In this document: positions 1 to 7,955 of the stretch, in pieces
Position numbering within the stretch: the stretch's first letter is position 1
How the letters are laid out: each line of letters opens with the position of its first letter
Assembly: GCF_013459645.1 (NCBI RefSeq)
Contig: NZ_CP054861.1
Location: 4,018,001-4,082,000 of the forward strand
Reading direction: 5' to 3'
Length of the DNA stretch: 64,000 nucleotides
Source of the DNA: Martelella sp. NC20
Lineage (GTDB): Bacteria; Pseudomonadota; Alphaproteobacteria; Rhizobiales; Rhizobiaceae
Made by a program: the position numbers and the translations under genes
The notes under the pieces: generated by a model
Databases searched by the model: none
What the model was told of the DNA's origin: nothing
The model's input: only the letters and a program-made list of their open reading frames with translations

Positions 1-129
1 AAAGCTTGTTAACATTTTTCGAAATAAATGTCTGCAATGCGGACAATGGTGAGATTCTATGTCGAATATCGATTGCGGAATGAAAGGTGGCGCAACACCG
101 GCGCCGGCTGTTTCCTGAGGGAGGAAAAC

Positions 130-552
130 ATGACAGATCTTTTACCGGAGGGAGGTCCCGACCGGGCCTTCCAGACCCATGTCGCCGATGGCCGGCTGTG
201 GCTGCAGACCTGCGCGGACTGCGACAGCGCCATTTTCATGCCGCGCATCATCTGCCCCCATTGCGGTTCGCTGAACCTCGCGTGGCGCCCGGCCTCGGGC
301 CTCGGGACAGTCTATGCGCGCACCGTGCTCCACAACCGCCCGAAGCCCGGCGACGACCGTCCCGCCCGCCATGCGCTTGTGCTGGTCGATCTCGACGAGG
401 GGCCGCGCATGATGAGCCGCCTTCCCGACACCGATCCGGACGCGATCGCCATCGGAATGCGCGTCAGCGCCAGGATCACCGGCGAGGCCGGCAAGCATGT
501 GGTCGTGTTCGATCCGGCAGAGGAGAAACCGTCAGAGGGAACAGCGGCATGA
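130..552 (+). CDS. DUF35 OB-fold / zinc-ribbon acyl-CoA-binding protein
   Basis: A protein of 140 residues. Seen: a rubredoxin-like zinc ribbon near the N terminus, CADC followed about 13 residues later by CPHC, then a beta-rich part typical of the DUF35 OB fold. The ATG at 130 is chosen because GGGAGGAAAAC precedes it; the frame stays open upstream to 28 but without a comparable ribosome site. Known: DUF35 proteins partner thiolase-like proteins, as in ChsH2/Ltp2 of steroid side-chain degradation, where the OB fold helps bind acyl-CoA. Here the stop overlaps the start of the thiolase-like gene (ATGA), so an obligate complex is a fair inference. The substrate is unknown. Confidence 0.85.
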   Translation: MTDLLPEGGPDRAFQTHVADGRLWLQTCADCDSAIFMPRIICPHCGSLNLAWRPASGLGTVYARTVLHNRPKPGDDRPARHALVLVDLDEGPRMMSRLPDTDPDAIAIGMRVSARITGEAGKHVVVFDPAEEKPSEGTAA

Positions 553-1700
553 GCCATTCCCTGAGAGGCGCGGCCGCGATCGTCGGCGTTGGAACAGCCG
601 GTCTCGGCGAGGCCACCGGTTATACCGCCATGGATATTCAGGCGCTCGCCGTGCATGAGGCGCTCGAGGACGCCGGGCTGAAACTGAGCGATGTCGATGG
701 CCTGTTCACGGCCAATATGAGCCACACCTTCCCGGCAATCTCGACCATCGAATATCTGGGGCTCAGGCCGCGCTGGATCGACGGCACCAATACCGGCGGC
801 TCCAGCTTCGTCGCCCACGCCCTGTCGGCGACCATGGCGCTTGAGGCGGGTCTGTGCGATGTCGCGCTGATCTGCTACGGCGCGACCATCCGCTCCGGCT
901 CCGGCCGCATGGTGCCGGCGCTCGAACAGCCAACCTACGAAATCCCCCACGGGCCGCGCTATCCGATGACCGCCTATGCCATGGCCGCGGCCCGGCACAT
1001 GGCGCAATACGGCACGACCCGCGAACAACTTGCCGAGGTGGCGGTGGCCGCGCGCGGCTGGGCGCGGATGAACCCCGATGCCTTCGAGCGCGGACCGCTT
1101 TGCGTTGAGGACGTCCTGTCCTCGCGCATGGTGATGGAGCCGCTTTCGCTGCGCGACTGCTGCCTGCTGACCGACGGCGCCGGAGCCGTGGTGATGACGC
1201 GCGCCGACCGCGCCCGCGATCTCAGGCACAAACCCGCCTATTTCCTCGGCGGCGGCGTGGCCTCCTACAACCGCGCGGTTTCCGAAATGCCGGATCTGAC
1301 GGTGACGGCGGCGAAGGATTCCGGCGCGCGCGCCTTCGCCATGGCCGGACTGTCGCCGTCCGACATTGGTGTCCTCCAGCTCTACGACGCCTTCACCATC
1401 AACGTGATCCTGTTTCTGGAGGATCTCGGTTTCTGCCGTAAGGGCGAAGGCGGCGCCTTCGTCTCCGGCGGACGCATCGCCCCCGGTGGATCTCTGCCGG
1501 TCAACACCAATGGCGGCGGCCTGTCCTTCTGCCATCCGGGCATGTACGGCGTGTTCACGCTGATCGAGGCCACGCGCCAGCTGCGCGGGGCGGCGGGAGA
1601 CCGTCAGGTGGCGGGCGCTGAAACGGCGCTCTGCCATGGAAACGGGATCACGCTGTCGCATCAGGCAACAGCCGTTCTGGGCACAGAAGCCACACTTTGA
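549..1700 (+). CDS. Thiolase-fold lipid-transfer-type protein lacking the nucleophilic cysteine
   Basis: A protein of 383 residues in the SCP-x/lipid-transfer branch of the thiolase superfamily. Seen: where thiolases carry the acylated cysteine (a CxTG-type motif) this protein reads TNTGGSS at residues 80-86, with no cysteine. In place of the usual HDAF motif it has LYDAFT, with Tyr279, and a second tyrosine (Tyr333) in CHPGMYG. The late CHGNG motif is kept. Known: cysteine-less thiolase-fold proteins paired with DUF35 proteins, such as Ltp2, act as retro-aldolases on beta-hydroxyacyl-CoAs and rely on tyrosines. Inference: a lyase or aldolase role is more likely than thiolysis. The start overlaps the preceding stop, and the next gene begins 14 bases downstream. 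Confidence 0.85.
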   Translation: MSHSLRGAAAIVGVGTAGLGEATGYTAMDIQALAVHEALEDAGLKLSDVDGLFTANMSHTFPAISTIEYLGLRPRWIDGTNTGGSSFVAHALSATMALEAGLCDVALICYGATIRSGSGRMVPALEQPTYEIPHGPRYPMTAYAMAAARHMAQYGTTREQLAEVAVAARGWARMNPDAFERGPLCVEDVLSSRMVMEPLSLRDCCLLTDGAGAVVMTRADRARDLRHKPAYFLGGGVASYNRAVSEMPDLTVTAAKDSGARAFAMAGLSPSDIGVLQLYDAFTINVILFLEDLGFCRKGEGGAFVSGGRIAPGGSLPVNTNGGGLSFCHPGMYGVFTLIEATRQLRGAAGDRQVAGAETALCHGNGITLSHQATAVLGTEATL

Positions 1701-1714
1701 GGAAGGGACGGAAC

Positions 1715-3772
1715 ATGACAGAACCTCTGATCGAACGGGAAACACGCGGGCAGATCGGCATCATCCGCATGCAGCGCCCGCCCGTGAATGCGCTCGGGCA
1801 CGGCCTGCGCGTTGCCATTGCCGAGGCGCACCGCGACTTTGAAGCCGATCCGGCCATCCTCGCCACGGTGATCACCGGCTCCGGCCGTTTCTTTTCCGCC
1901 GGCGCCGACATCACCGAATTCGACACCGGCCGGCGGCAGCCTTATCTTACCGAACTGATCGCCCGGTTCGAAGCGGGCGAAAAGCCGGTCATTGCCATCG
2001 TCAACGGCATCGCCTTCGGCGGCGGTTTCGAACTGATACTGGGCGGCGACTATATCTACGCCCTGCCCGCGGCGAAATTCGCCTTCCCGGAAATCAAGCT
2101 CGGCAACATGCCCGGCGCGGGCGGCACGCAGAAACTGCCGCGCCTGATCGGCGGACCGAAGGCGCTGGAGGTGATTCTGACCGGCGACGCCTTCACCGCG
2201 AGGCAAGCGCTGGCGCTGGGCGTCGTCGAGGCGATCGCCGATGACGAGGCGGCAGCGCTCGCCCTCGTGGAAAAGGCGGTCGCCGATGGGTTGCCGCGCC
2301 GGCGCATCCGCGATCTTGCGATGGCCGGATCGCCTGACGAGCTCGATGCCGTGGCAGCCGGACATCTCAAGCGCGCCCGTGGCGCGCCCGCCCCGGCAAA
2401 GGCGCTCGAGGCCGTGCGCAAGGCCTATTCCACGCCGATCGACGAGGCGCTCGTGTGGGAGCGCGATACCTTCCTCGCCCTCAATGTCTCGCCGGAGGCG
2501 CGGGCGGCGCGCCACCTGTTCTTCGCCGAGCGCGAGGCCCGCAAGGTCACCGACCTGCCCGCCGACACCGCCAGACGGCCGATTGCCTCGGCCGGCGTAA
2601 TCGGCGCCGGTACGATGGGGCGCGGCATCGCCATGTGCTTCGCCAATGCCGGCATTCTGGTGACGCTTGTCGAGCAGGATGAAACCCGCCTCAACCAGGC
2701 GCTCGCGAGCGTTCGCGCCACCTATGAGGCGGCCCGCGACAAGGGCAGGCTTTCGGCAGAGGCGGTCGAGACCCGGCTGAAGCTGATGTCCGGCGCGGTC
2801 GATCTCCCGGCCCTTGCAAATGCGGATGTGGTGGTCGAGGCCGTGTTCGAGACGATGGACGTCAAGCGCGCGGTCTTCGCCCGCCTCGACGCCGTCTGCA
2901 AGCCGGGCGCGATCCTTGCCACCAACACCTCGACGCTGGATGTCGACACAATCGCCGCCGCGACCGGCAGGCCTCAGGATGTGATCGGGATGCACTTCTT
3001 CAGCCCCGCCCACATCATGAAGCTGCTCGAGGTCGTTCGCGGCGACAAGACCGCGCCGGACGTTGTCGCCACCGCCATGGACCTCGGCCGGAAGCTCGGC
3101 AAGATCGCCGTCCTGGTGGGCGTGTGCGACGGCTTTGCCGGCAACCGCATGTTCATCAATTTCAACCGCGAGGCCCAGATCCTGATCGAGGAAGGCGCCC
3201 TGCCCTGGCAGATCGACGCCGTCTTCACCGATTGGGGCCTTGCCATGGGCCCGCTTTCCGTCATGGATCTCGCCGGCCTCGACATCGGCTACCACATCCG
3301 CAAGGCGCGCGGGCCGCAAACGCCCTATCCCTTCACCACGGCCGACCGTCTGGCCGAAGCAGGACGCCTCGGCCAGAAGACCGGACGCGGCTGGTATGCC
3401 TATCGCGAAGGCGCGCGGCGCGGCGAGCCGGATCCCGAGGTCGAGGCGCTGATCCTTTCCGTTTCACGCGAGAAAGGCATCACCCGGCGCGAAATCCCGA
3501 ACGAGGAGATCCTGCATCGCTGCCTCTGGCAGCTGGTCAATACCGGCTACCAGATCGTCGAGGAAGGCATCGCCCAGCGCGTCAGCGATCTCGACGTCAT
3601 CTTCGTCAACGGCTACGGCTTTCCACGCACGCGCGGCGGGCCGATGTTCTTCGCCCAGGAGACGGGGCTCGACCGCGTCGCGGCCGATATCGTCCGCTAC
3701 CACAAGGAGATCGGCCCGCACTGGAAGCCTTCCGCGCATCTTCTCGAGCGCGCACGCGCCGTCAAAGCCTGA
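1715..3772 (+). CDS. Fused enoyl-CoA hydratase / 3-hydroxyacyl-CoA dehydrogenase (FadB/FadJ-like)
   Basis: A bifunctional beta-oxidation protein of 685 residues, within the usual 680-730 range. The N-terminal crotonase domain (about 1-190) shows the oxyanion-hole stretch AFGGGFEL and the FPEIKLG segment with the expected catalytic glutamate, followed by PGAGGTQKLPRL. A Rossmann domain starts with GAGTMGRGIAM near residue 300, and two 3-hydroxyacyl-CoA dehydrogenase C-terminal domains follow. ATG 1715 is chosen because GGAAGG lies about ten bases upstream; the frame is open to TTG 1697 without a better site. It follows the thiolase-like gene by 14 bases, so it likely supplies or consumes the beta-hydroxyacyl-CoA handled by the DUF35/thiolase-like pair. 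Which substrate is involved cannot be told. Confidence 0.93.
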   Translation: MTEPLIERETRGQIGIIRMQRPPVNALGHGLRVAIAEAHRDFEADPAILATVITGSGRFFSAGADITEFDTGRRQPYLTELIARFEAGEKPVIAIVNGIAFGGGFELILGGDYIYALPAAKFAFPEIKLGNMPGAGGTQKLPRLIGGPKALEVILTGDAFTARQALALGVVEAIADDEAAALALVEKAVADGLPRRRIRDLAMAGSPDELDAVAAGHLKRARGAPAPAKALEAVRKAYSTPIDEALVWERDTFLALNVSPEARAARHLFFAEREARKVTDLPADTARRPIASAGVIGAGTMGRGIAMCFANAGILVTLVEQDETRLNQALASVRATYEAARDKGRLSAEAVETRLKLMSGAVDLPALANADVVVEAVFETMDVKRAVFARLDAVCKPGAILATNTSTLDVDTIAAATGRPQDVIGMHFFSPAHIMKLLEVVRGDKTAPDVVATAMDLGRKLGKIAVLVGVCDGFAGNRMFINFNREAQILIEEGALPWQIDAVFTDWGLAMGPLSVMDLAGLDIGYHIRKARGPQTPYPFTTADRLAEAGRLGQKTGRGWYAYREGARRGEPDPEVEALILSVSREKGITRREIPNEEILHRCLWQLVNTGYQIVEEGIAQRVSDLDVIFVNGYGFPRTRGGPMFFAQETGLDRVAADIVRYHKEIGPHWKPSAHLLERARAVKA

Positions 3773-3807
3773 AAGCCCGGCTCAGTCGACAACAATGCTT
3801 CAATGCA

Positions 3808-3838
3808 CAACGGCCGCTCTCCCGGGCGGCCGTTGTTT
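3808..3838. terminator. Bidirectional rho-independent terminator
   Basis: A perfect 10-base stem, CAACGGCCGC (3808-3817) with GCGGCCGTTG (3826-3835), has an 8-base loop and is followed by TTT on the plus strand. It lies between the convergent beta-oxidation and TRAP operons and can serve both. Confidence 0.8.
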
Positions 3839-3861
3839 CGTTTGCGTCCGGCGTTGGCGGT

Positions 3862-5148
3862 TCAGGCGTAACCGAACAATCGCGGGAAGAACATCGTCAG
3901 CGCGGGCACATAGGTGATCAGCAACAGCACCACGATTTCCGCCGCGATGAAAGGCAGGATGGCCCGACTGATCTTCGTCAGCGAGACGTTGGAGACCCCG
4001 GAAGCCGCAAACAGCACCAGCCCGAAGGGCGGCGTCGCCAGACCGATGGTCAGGTTGGTGCAGGTGATCAGGCCGAAATGGATCGGGTCGACGCCGTAAT
4101 TATAGGCGATTGGCGCCAGAAGCGGACCGAGCACGATGATCGCGAAGCCCATGTCCAGAAACATGCCGATGATCAGAAATATGACATTGACCAGAAGCAG
4201 GAAGACAAGCTTGTCATCCGTGATCGAGACGAAGGCCAGGGTGACGTGTTCAACGAGATTGAAATAGGTCACCAGCCAGCTGAAGGATTTCGCACAGGCC
4301 ATGAGAAACATGATCATGGCGGTCGTCTTGACCGTGTGGGACAGGATCGGAACGATATCGGAAAGCTTGAGCTGGCGGTAAAACAGGAAGCCGATCGCCA
4401 GGCCGTACATCACCGCGACCGCCGAAGCCTGCGTCGGACTGAAGAAGCCGCCGAGAATGCCGCCCATGATGATGACCGGCAACAGCAGCGCCGGCATCCC
4501 CCTGAACAGGGCCAGGAGCAGACCGACGACGCCAACGAAGGGCGTTCTTTCGCCATAGCCTCTGCGGACGGCAAAGAAATAGGCTGTGATCATCAGGGCG
4601 ATGGCGATCAGCACGCCCGGCAGCATGCCGGCGAGAAACAGGCCCGCGACCGACACGTTCATCACCGACGCATAGATCAGCATCGGAATGCTGGGCGGGA
4701 TGATCGGGCCGATAACGGAGCTCGCTGCCGTCACCGCGGCGCTGTAGTCCTCGCCGTAGCCGTTCTTTTTCATCGCCGGGACCATGATGCTGCCGACAGC
4801 GACGGTATCGGAAACCGCCGATCCGGTGATGCCCGCGAAAAACATGCTGGCGACGATATTGGTATGCGCCAGGCCGCCGCGGATCCACCCCACCAGCGAC
4901 GACGACAGCGTCATCAGCCTGTCGGTGATCCCGGCGCGGTTCATGATCTCGCCGGCCATGATGAAGAACGGGATGGCCAGCAAAAGCATGTTTTCCGTGC
5001 TGGTGAACATGCGTTGGGGAATTTGCAGGAACAGACGCGGGTCGCCGATGTCGACATAGACGAAGATCGTCATGAGGACGAGACACATCGCAATCGGAAC
5101 GCCGAGCAGAAGCATCGGCACGAAACTGCCAAAAATAATCGCGATCAA
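3862..5148 (-). CDS. TRAP transporter large permease subunit (DctM family)
   Basis: A membrane protein of 428 residues with about 12 hydrophobic segments, typical of the DctM subunit that forms the sodium-driven transport channel of tripartite ATP-independent periplasmic transporters. Seen: FMAGEIMNRAGI, SAVSDTVAVGSIMVPAM and a second inverted half with similar motifs, as expected of the family. The start is TTG at 5148, which follows GGAGTG and sits three bases after the stop of the small permease; a TGA lies directly upstream in frame, so no longer form exists. It is last in the dctP-dctQ-dctM set and ends at a shared terminator. Substrate not predictable; the adjacent acyl-CoA operon hints at a carboxylate but is convergent, so the link is weak. 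Confidence 0.93.
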   Translation of the reverse strand: MIAIIFGSFVPMLLLGVPIAMCLVLMTIFVYVDIGDPRLFLQIPQRMFTSTENMLLLAIPFFIMAGEIMNRAGITDRLMTLSSSLVGWIRGGLAHTNIVASMFFAGITGSAVSDTVAVGSIMVPAMKKNGYGEDYSAAVTAASSVIGPIIPPSIPMLIYASVMNVSVAGLFLAGMLPGVLIAIALMITAYFFAVRRGYGERTPFVGVVGLLLALFRGMPALLLPVIIMGGILGGFFSPTQASAVAVMYGLAIGFLFYRQLKLSDIVPILSHTVKTTAMIMFLMACAKSFSWLVTYFNLVEHVTLAFVSITDDKLVFLLLVNVIFLIIGMFLDMGFAIIVLGPLLAPIAYNYGVDPIHFGLITCTNLTIGLATPPFGLVLFAASGVSNVSLTKISRAILPFIAAEIVVLLLITYVPALTMFFPRLFGYA

Positions 5149-5151
5149 GGG

Positions 5152-5667
5152 TCACACTCCGACGTTTTGTGCGTCGGCCGCCGTCTTCCTCGGATCGGGA
5201 AGCGCCGCGGCGACACTGAACAATCCCAGCAGCACGCCGCCGACGGGAACCGAAAGGTAATAGTAATAGAGGCTGATGCCGAGATAGAGCGACTTCTGGT
5301 ACTTGCCGACGAACAGCGCCATCTTGTAGCCGAAATAGACCATGACGAAGACGACCACGAGGGCCAGCAGCATGTAGATCACCCTGAGCACGGTCTTCAG
5401 AAACGGCCCGACCAGTTCGTAGACAAACTCCACCCCGATATGGCCGCCATGACGCGCGATGACCCCGGCGCCGACAAAGGTAAGCCAGGCAAAGAACAGA
5501 TTGCTGATTTCCTCCGACCAGACCGGAGAATTCCCCACAAGCTGGTTCACGATGATTTCATAGGCGGTACTGAGAAACAGCAGACCGGCCAGCGTGATGG
5601 CAATCGCCATGCACAGCTTTTCCAGTCCGTCCATCAGGACCTGATATCCAACGAGCAGCTTTTTCAT
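5152..5667 (-). CDS. TRAP transporter small permease subunit (DctQ family)
   Basis: A protein of 171 residues with four hydrophobic helices and the family motif WSEEISNLFFAWLTFVGAG. Known role: it binds the large permease and helps the periplasmic receptor dock. ATG 5667 is chosen because a GGAG lies ten bases upstream; the open frame reaches 5766 but that extension is not hydrophobic and has no ribosome site. The stop is three bases from the TTG start of the large subunit, so translation is probably coupled. A 162-base gap with two hairpins separates it from the receptor gene. Confidence 0.92.
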   Translation of the reverse strand: MKKLLVGYQVLMDGLEKLCMAIAITLAGLLFLSTAYEIIVNQLVGNSPVWSEEISNLFFAWLTFVGAGVIARHGGHIGVEFVYELVGPFLKTVLRVIYMLLALVVVFVMVYFGYKMALFVGKYQKSLYLGISLYYYYLSVPVGGVLLGLFSVAAALPDPRKTAADAQNVGV

Positions 5668-5699
5668 TCCGACGATCTCCCTGCCACCACGGTCCGGCG

Positions 5700-5789
5700 C
5701 GCATGCGAACCCTGCCCCGCGGCGCGTTCGCATGCGTCCGGCTTGACGAAGCGGGCGAGCAAGCAATGCTCGGCGGACAGCCGTCCGCC
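5700..5789 (-). promoter_or_regulatory. Hairpins between TRAP receptor and permease genes
   Basis: Two perfect inverted repeats occupy this gap: an 11-base stem at 5700-5710 and 5726-5736, and GGCGGAC (5772-5778) with GTCCGCC (5783-5789). Such structures behind a binding-protein gene often stabilise its transcript or cause partial termination so that receptor exceeds permease. The function here is inference. Confidence 0.45.
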
Positions 5790-5829
5790 AGAGCCGTTCT
5801 CGAATGCCCGCCCCGTTCGCGTCCGCGGC

Positions 5830-6867
5830 TTAGCGCTGGGTTTCAGCTTCCTTGGTGGCGGCGAGAATGCGATCGACCCATTCCTGGCCGTCGGGACCCA
5901 TCTGCCTCAGAACCATGTCGACATAGGGTTTCTGGGAAAGTTCGCGGAATTCGGCGAGCTCTGCCTTGGTCGGGTAGTAGAAGACCGCGCCTTCCTTCTC
6001 CATCGCGCTCTGGATAACCAGCGAGGAAAGGAGGGACTGGGCATTTCCGACGCGATTGCAGAGGTCCCCTGCCCGCAGGATCAGAGTCTGGTTTTCAGGC
6101 GACAGCGACTGGAAGAACTCCTCGTTGATGAGAACCGGGTGCAGATTGTAGCTGTGCCGGGTCACGGTGACATAGGGGTTCACTTCATAGAGCTTTGACG
6201 AATACATCGAATAGAGCTCGGTATCGTGGCCTGCGGCCATGCCCGACTGCAGGGCGGTGTAGAGTTCGTTCCAGCTGATCGTAACGGTATTGGCGCCCCA
6301 GGCGCGGAACATCGCCAGCAGTCCCGGATTTTCCGGCACGCGCATCTTCATGCCCTTCATGTCGGCGACGCTGTGGATCGGCTTGTCCGCGTAGATATTG
6401 CGGAAACCGGCGCCTTCCGGCCAGGCCAGAACACGAAGTCCGGTCTTTTCAAGGACGGTTTCGGCAAGCGCATCGCCGAAGGGACCATCCATGACCTGCC
6501 AGGCCGTCAGACTGTCCGGGAAAACATATGGTATCTGCGTGACGGCCATTTCCGACACGAACGGCACAAGGATCGACGTATAGGCGCCGACCATCTGGAT
6601 CACGCCGGTTTGCGCCGATTCAACCATCGCACGGGCGCCGCCGAGCGCTCCGTCCGGATAGACGTCAAGCGCAAGCTCGCCTTCGGAAGCGACGTCGAGA
6701 TACTCCTTCATCGCGACAACGCAAGCCGTTCGCCCGGCGCCCGGCAGATGCAGGTCCGCCTCGGAACTGTGGCCGATCTTGATGACGATCGGCTCGGCGC
6801 TGGCAGCGCTGACCGTCGCACTAACCGTCATCGCCGCACCGAGCGCGAGTGCTGCAAATTTCTTCAT
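5830..6867 (-). CDS. TRAP transporter solute-binding protein (DctP family)
   Basis: A periplasmic receptor of 345 residues. A clear Sec signal peptide covers about residues 1-24 with an AxA-type site (ASAEP). The mature protein has the DctP fold marks: IKIGHSSE near the start and MKMRVPENP in the middle, whose arginine in this family makes the salt bridge with a carboxylate ligand, followed by TISWNELYTALQSGM. ATG 6867 has GGGGAGGAAT just upstream. It is the promoter-proximal gene of the operon; its 5' side faces lexA across about 380 bases. Ligand: probably an organic acid by family precedent, otherwise unknown. Confidence 0.93.
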   Translation of the reverse strand: MKKFAALALGAAMTVSATVSAASAEPIVIKIGHSSEADLHLPGAGRTACVVAMKEYLDVASEGELALDVYPDGALGGARAMVESAQTGVIQMVGAYTSILVPFVSEMAVTQIPYVFPDSLTAWQVMDGPFGDALAETVLEKTGLRVLAWPEGAGFRNIYADKPIHSVADMKGMKMRVPENPGLLAMFRAWGANTVTISWNELYTALQSGMAAGHDTELYSMYSSKLYEVNPYVTVTRHSYNLHPVLINEEFFQSLSPENQTLILRAGDLCNRVGNAQSLLSSLVIQSAMEKEGAVFYYPTKAELAEFRELSQKPYVDMVLRQMGPDGQEWVDRILAATKEAETQR

Positions 6868-7187
6868 GTAATTCCTCCCCGTCCCGTTTCCTCCTGATGG
6901 GCGGCGGCCCGCTTCGCCCTCCCGGCGTCTTGGCCACCATGCGCGACCTGGGACAAAAGGTCACTTTTGAAACTCTATTTTAAAAATCTTATGTTGTCGA
7001 CAGCCTTGCAATCAAACCACGCACCAGAAATATCGAAAGCCCCAGGCGATGCGGGAGAACGACGAGCAGAATTTCGTTAAATGGGGGCCATGGCAAAACG
7101 CATGCGAGCGGACGCATTGTGTGGCGACAGGAGGCGCGAATTTCCGCGCGAGCCCGTTATTTTTGCCCCACTCCGGTTGCACTTGCG
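6868..7187. other. Intergenic region between dctP and the lexA SOS box
   Basis: No gene is supported here. An AT-rich patch around 6960-7000 (TTTTGAAACTCTATTTTAAAAATC) is the likely place of the TRAP operon promoter, reading to the left. No defined operator could be recognised apart from the SOS box further right. Confidence 0.5.
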
Positions 7188-7202
7188 GAACACAGTAGGA
7201 AC
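7188..7202 (+). promoter_or_regulatory. LexA-binding SOS box of lexA
   Basis: The sequence is GAAC, seven bases, GAAC (7188-7191 and 7199-7202), an exact match to the direct-repeat SOS box known for alphaproteobacteria (GAAC-N7-GAAC, equivalent to GTTC-N7-GTTC). It lies 46 bases before the lexA start, as expected for autoregulation. Confidence 0.9.
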
Positions 7203-7247
7203 ATGTATATTCGTTCTGGATTTGTTTCGAAGGACCAGGGGCAGGAA

Positions 7248-7955
7248 ATGCTGACACGCAAACAACAGGAATTGCTGTTTTTCATTCATGAACGGATGAA
7301 AGAGACGGGCATTCCGCCCTCCTTCGATGAGATGAAGGAAGCGCTCGACCTCGCGTCGAAATCGGGCATTCACCGGTTGATCACGGCACTGGAGGAACGC
7401 GGTTTCATCCGTCGGCTTCCCAACCGCGCCCGGGCGCTAGAAATCCTGCGCATGCCGGACAGCACGATGGGTCAGCCGCCGCGCCGGGGTTTTTCGCCAA
7501 GCGTGATCGAAGGCTCCCTCGGCAAGAAACAGGAAGAGCCCAAGGCGCCGGTCGGCAACAATGACAGCGGCTCGACCGGCATACCGGTCATGGGGCGGAT
7601 TGCTGCCGGCGTGCCGATTTCGGCCATTCAGGAAAACACCCATCAGATCACAGTGCCGGCGGAAATGCTTGGCGCGGGAGAACATTACGCGCTTGAGGTT
7701 CAGGGTGATTCGATGATCGACGCCGGGATCTTCGACGGCGATACCGTAATCATCCGCAATATCTCCACCGCCTCCCCCGGCGATATTGTCGTTGCGCTCG
7801 TCAATGACGAGGAAGCGACCCTGAAGCGGTTCCGCCGCAAGGGCGCATCGATCGCGCTGGAAGCGGCCAATCCGGCTTACGAGACCCGCATTTTCGCCGC
7901 AAGCCAGGTCAAGGTTCAGGGCAAGCTGGTCGGTCTGATCCGCCGCTACCACTGA
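7248..7955 (+). CDS. lexA: LexA repressor, SOS response regulator
   Basis: A protein of 235 residues. The N-terminal winged-helix DNA-binding domain (1-70) begins [13 protein letters not shown]; a linker of about 50 residues, longer than in E. coli as is usual in rhizobia, precedes the S24 peptidase domain. Seen: the cleavage site Ala-Gly in RIAAGVP, the catalytic serine in QGDSM and the catalytic lysine in ATLKRF. ATG 7248 is preceded by GGGGCAGGAA. Known: RecA-stimulated self-cleavage derepresses the SOS regulon. An exact SOS box lies just upstream. Its 3' end overlaps the end of the convergent comEC gene by 47 bases. Confidence 0.97.
   Translation: MLTRKQQELLFFIHERMKETGIPPSFDEMKEALDLASKSGIHRLITALEERGFIRRLPNRARALEILRMPDSTMGQPPRRGFSPSVIEGSLGKKQEEPKAPVGNNDSGSTGIPVMGRIAAGVPISAIQENTHQITVPAEMLGAGEHYALEVQGDSMIDAGIFDGDTVIIRNISTASPGDIVVALVNDEEATLKRFRRKGASIALEAANPAYETRIFAASQVKVQGKLVGLIRRYH

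Noticed and set aside
312..1745. Minus-strand open frame opposite the thiolase-like gene
   Set aside because: No motif, and the plus-strand genes are overlapping and recognisable.
3124..6198. Plus-strand open frame of over 1000 codons across the TRAP genes
   Set aside because: It is antisense to dctM, dctQ and dctP, which have clear family motifs; its product is rich in Arg, Asp, Gln and His as expected of a GC-rich shadow frame.
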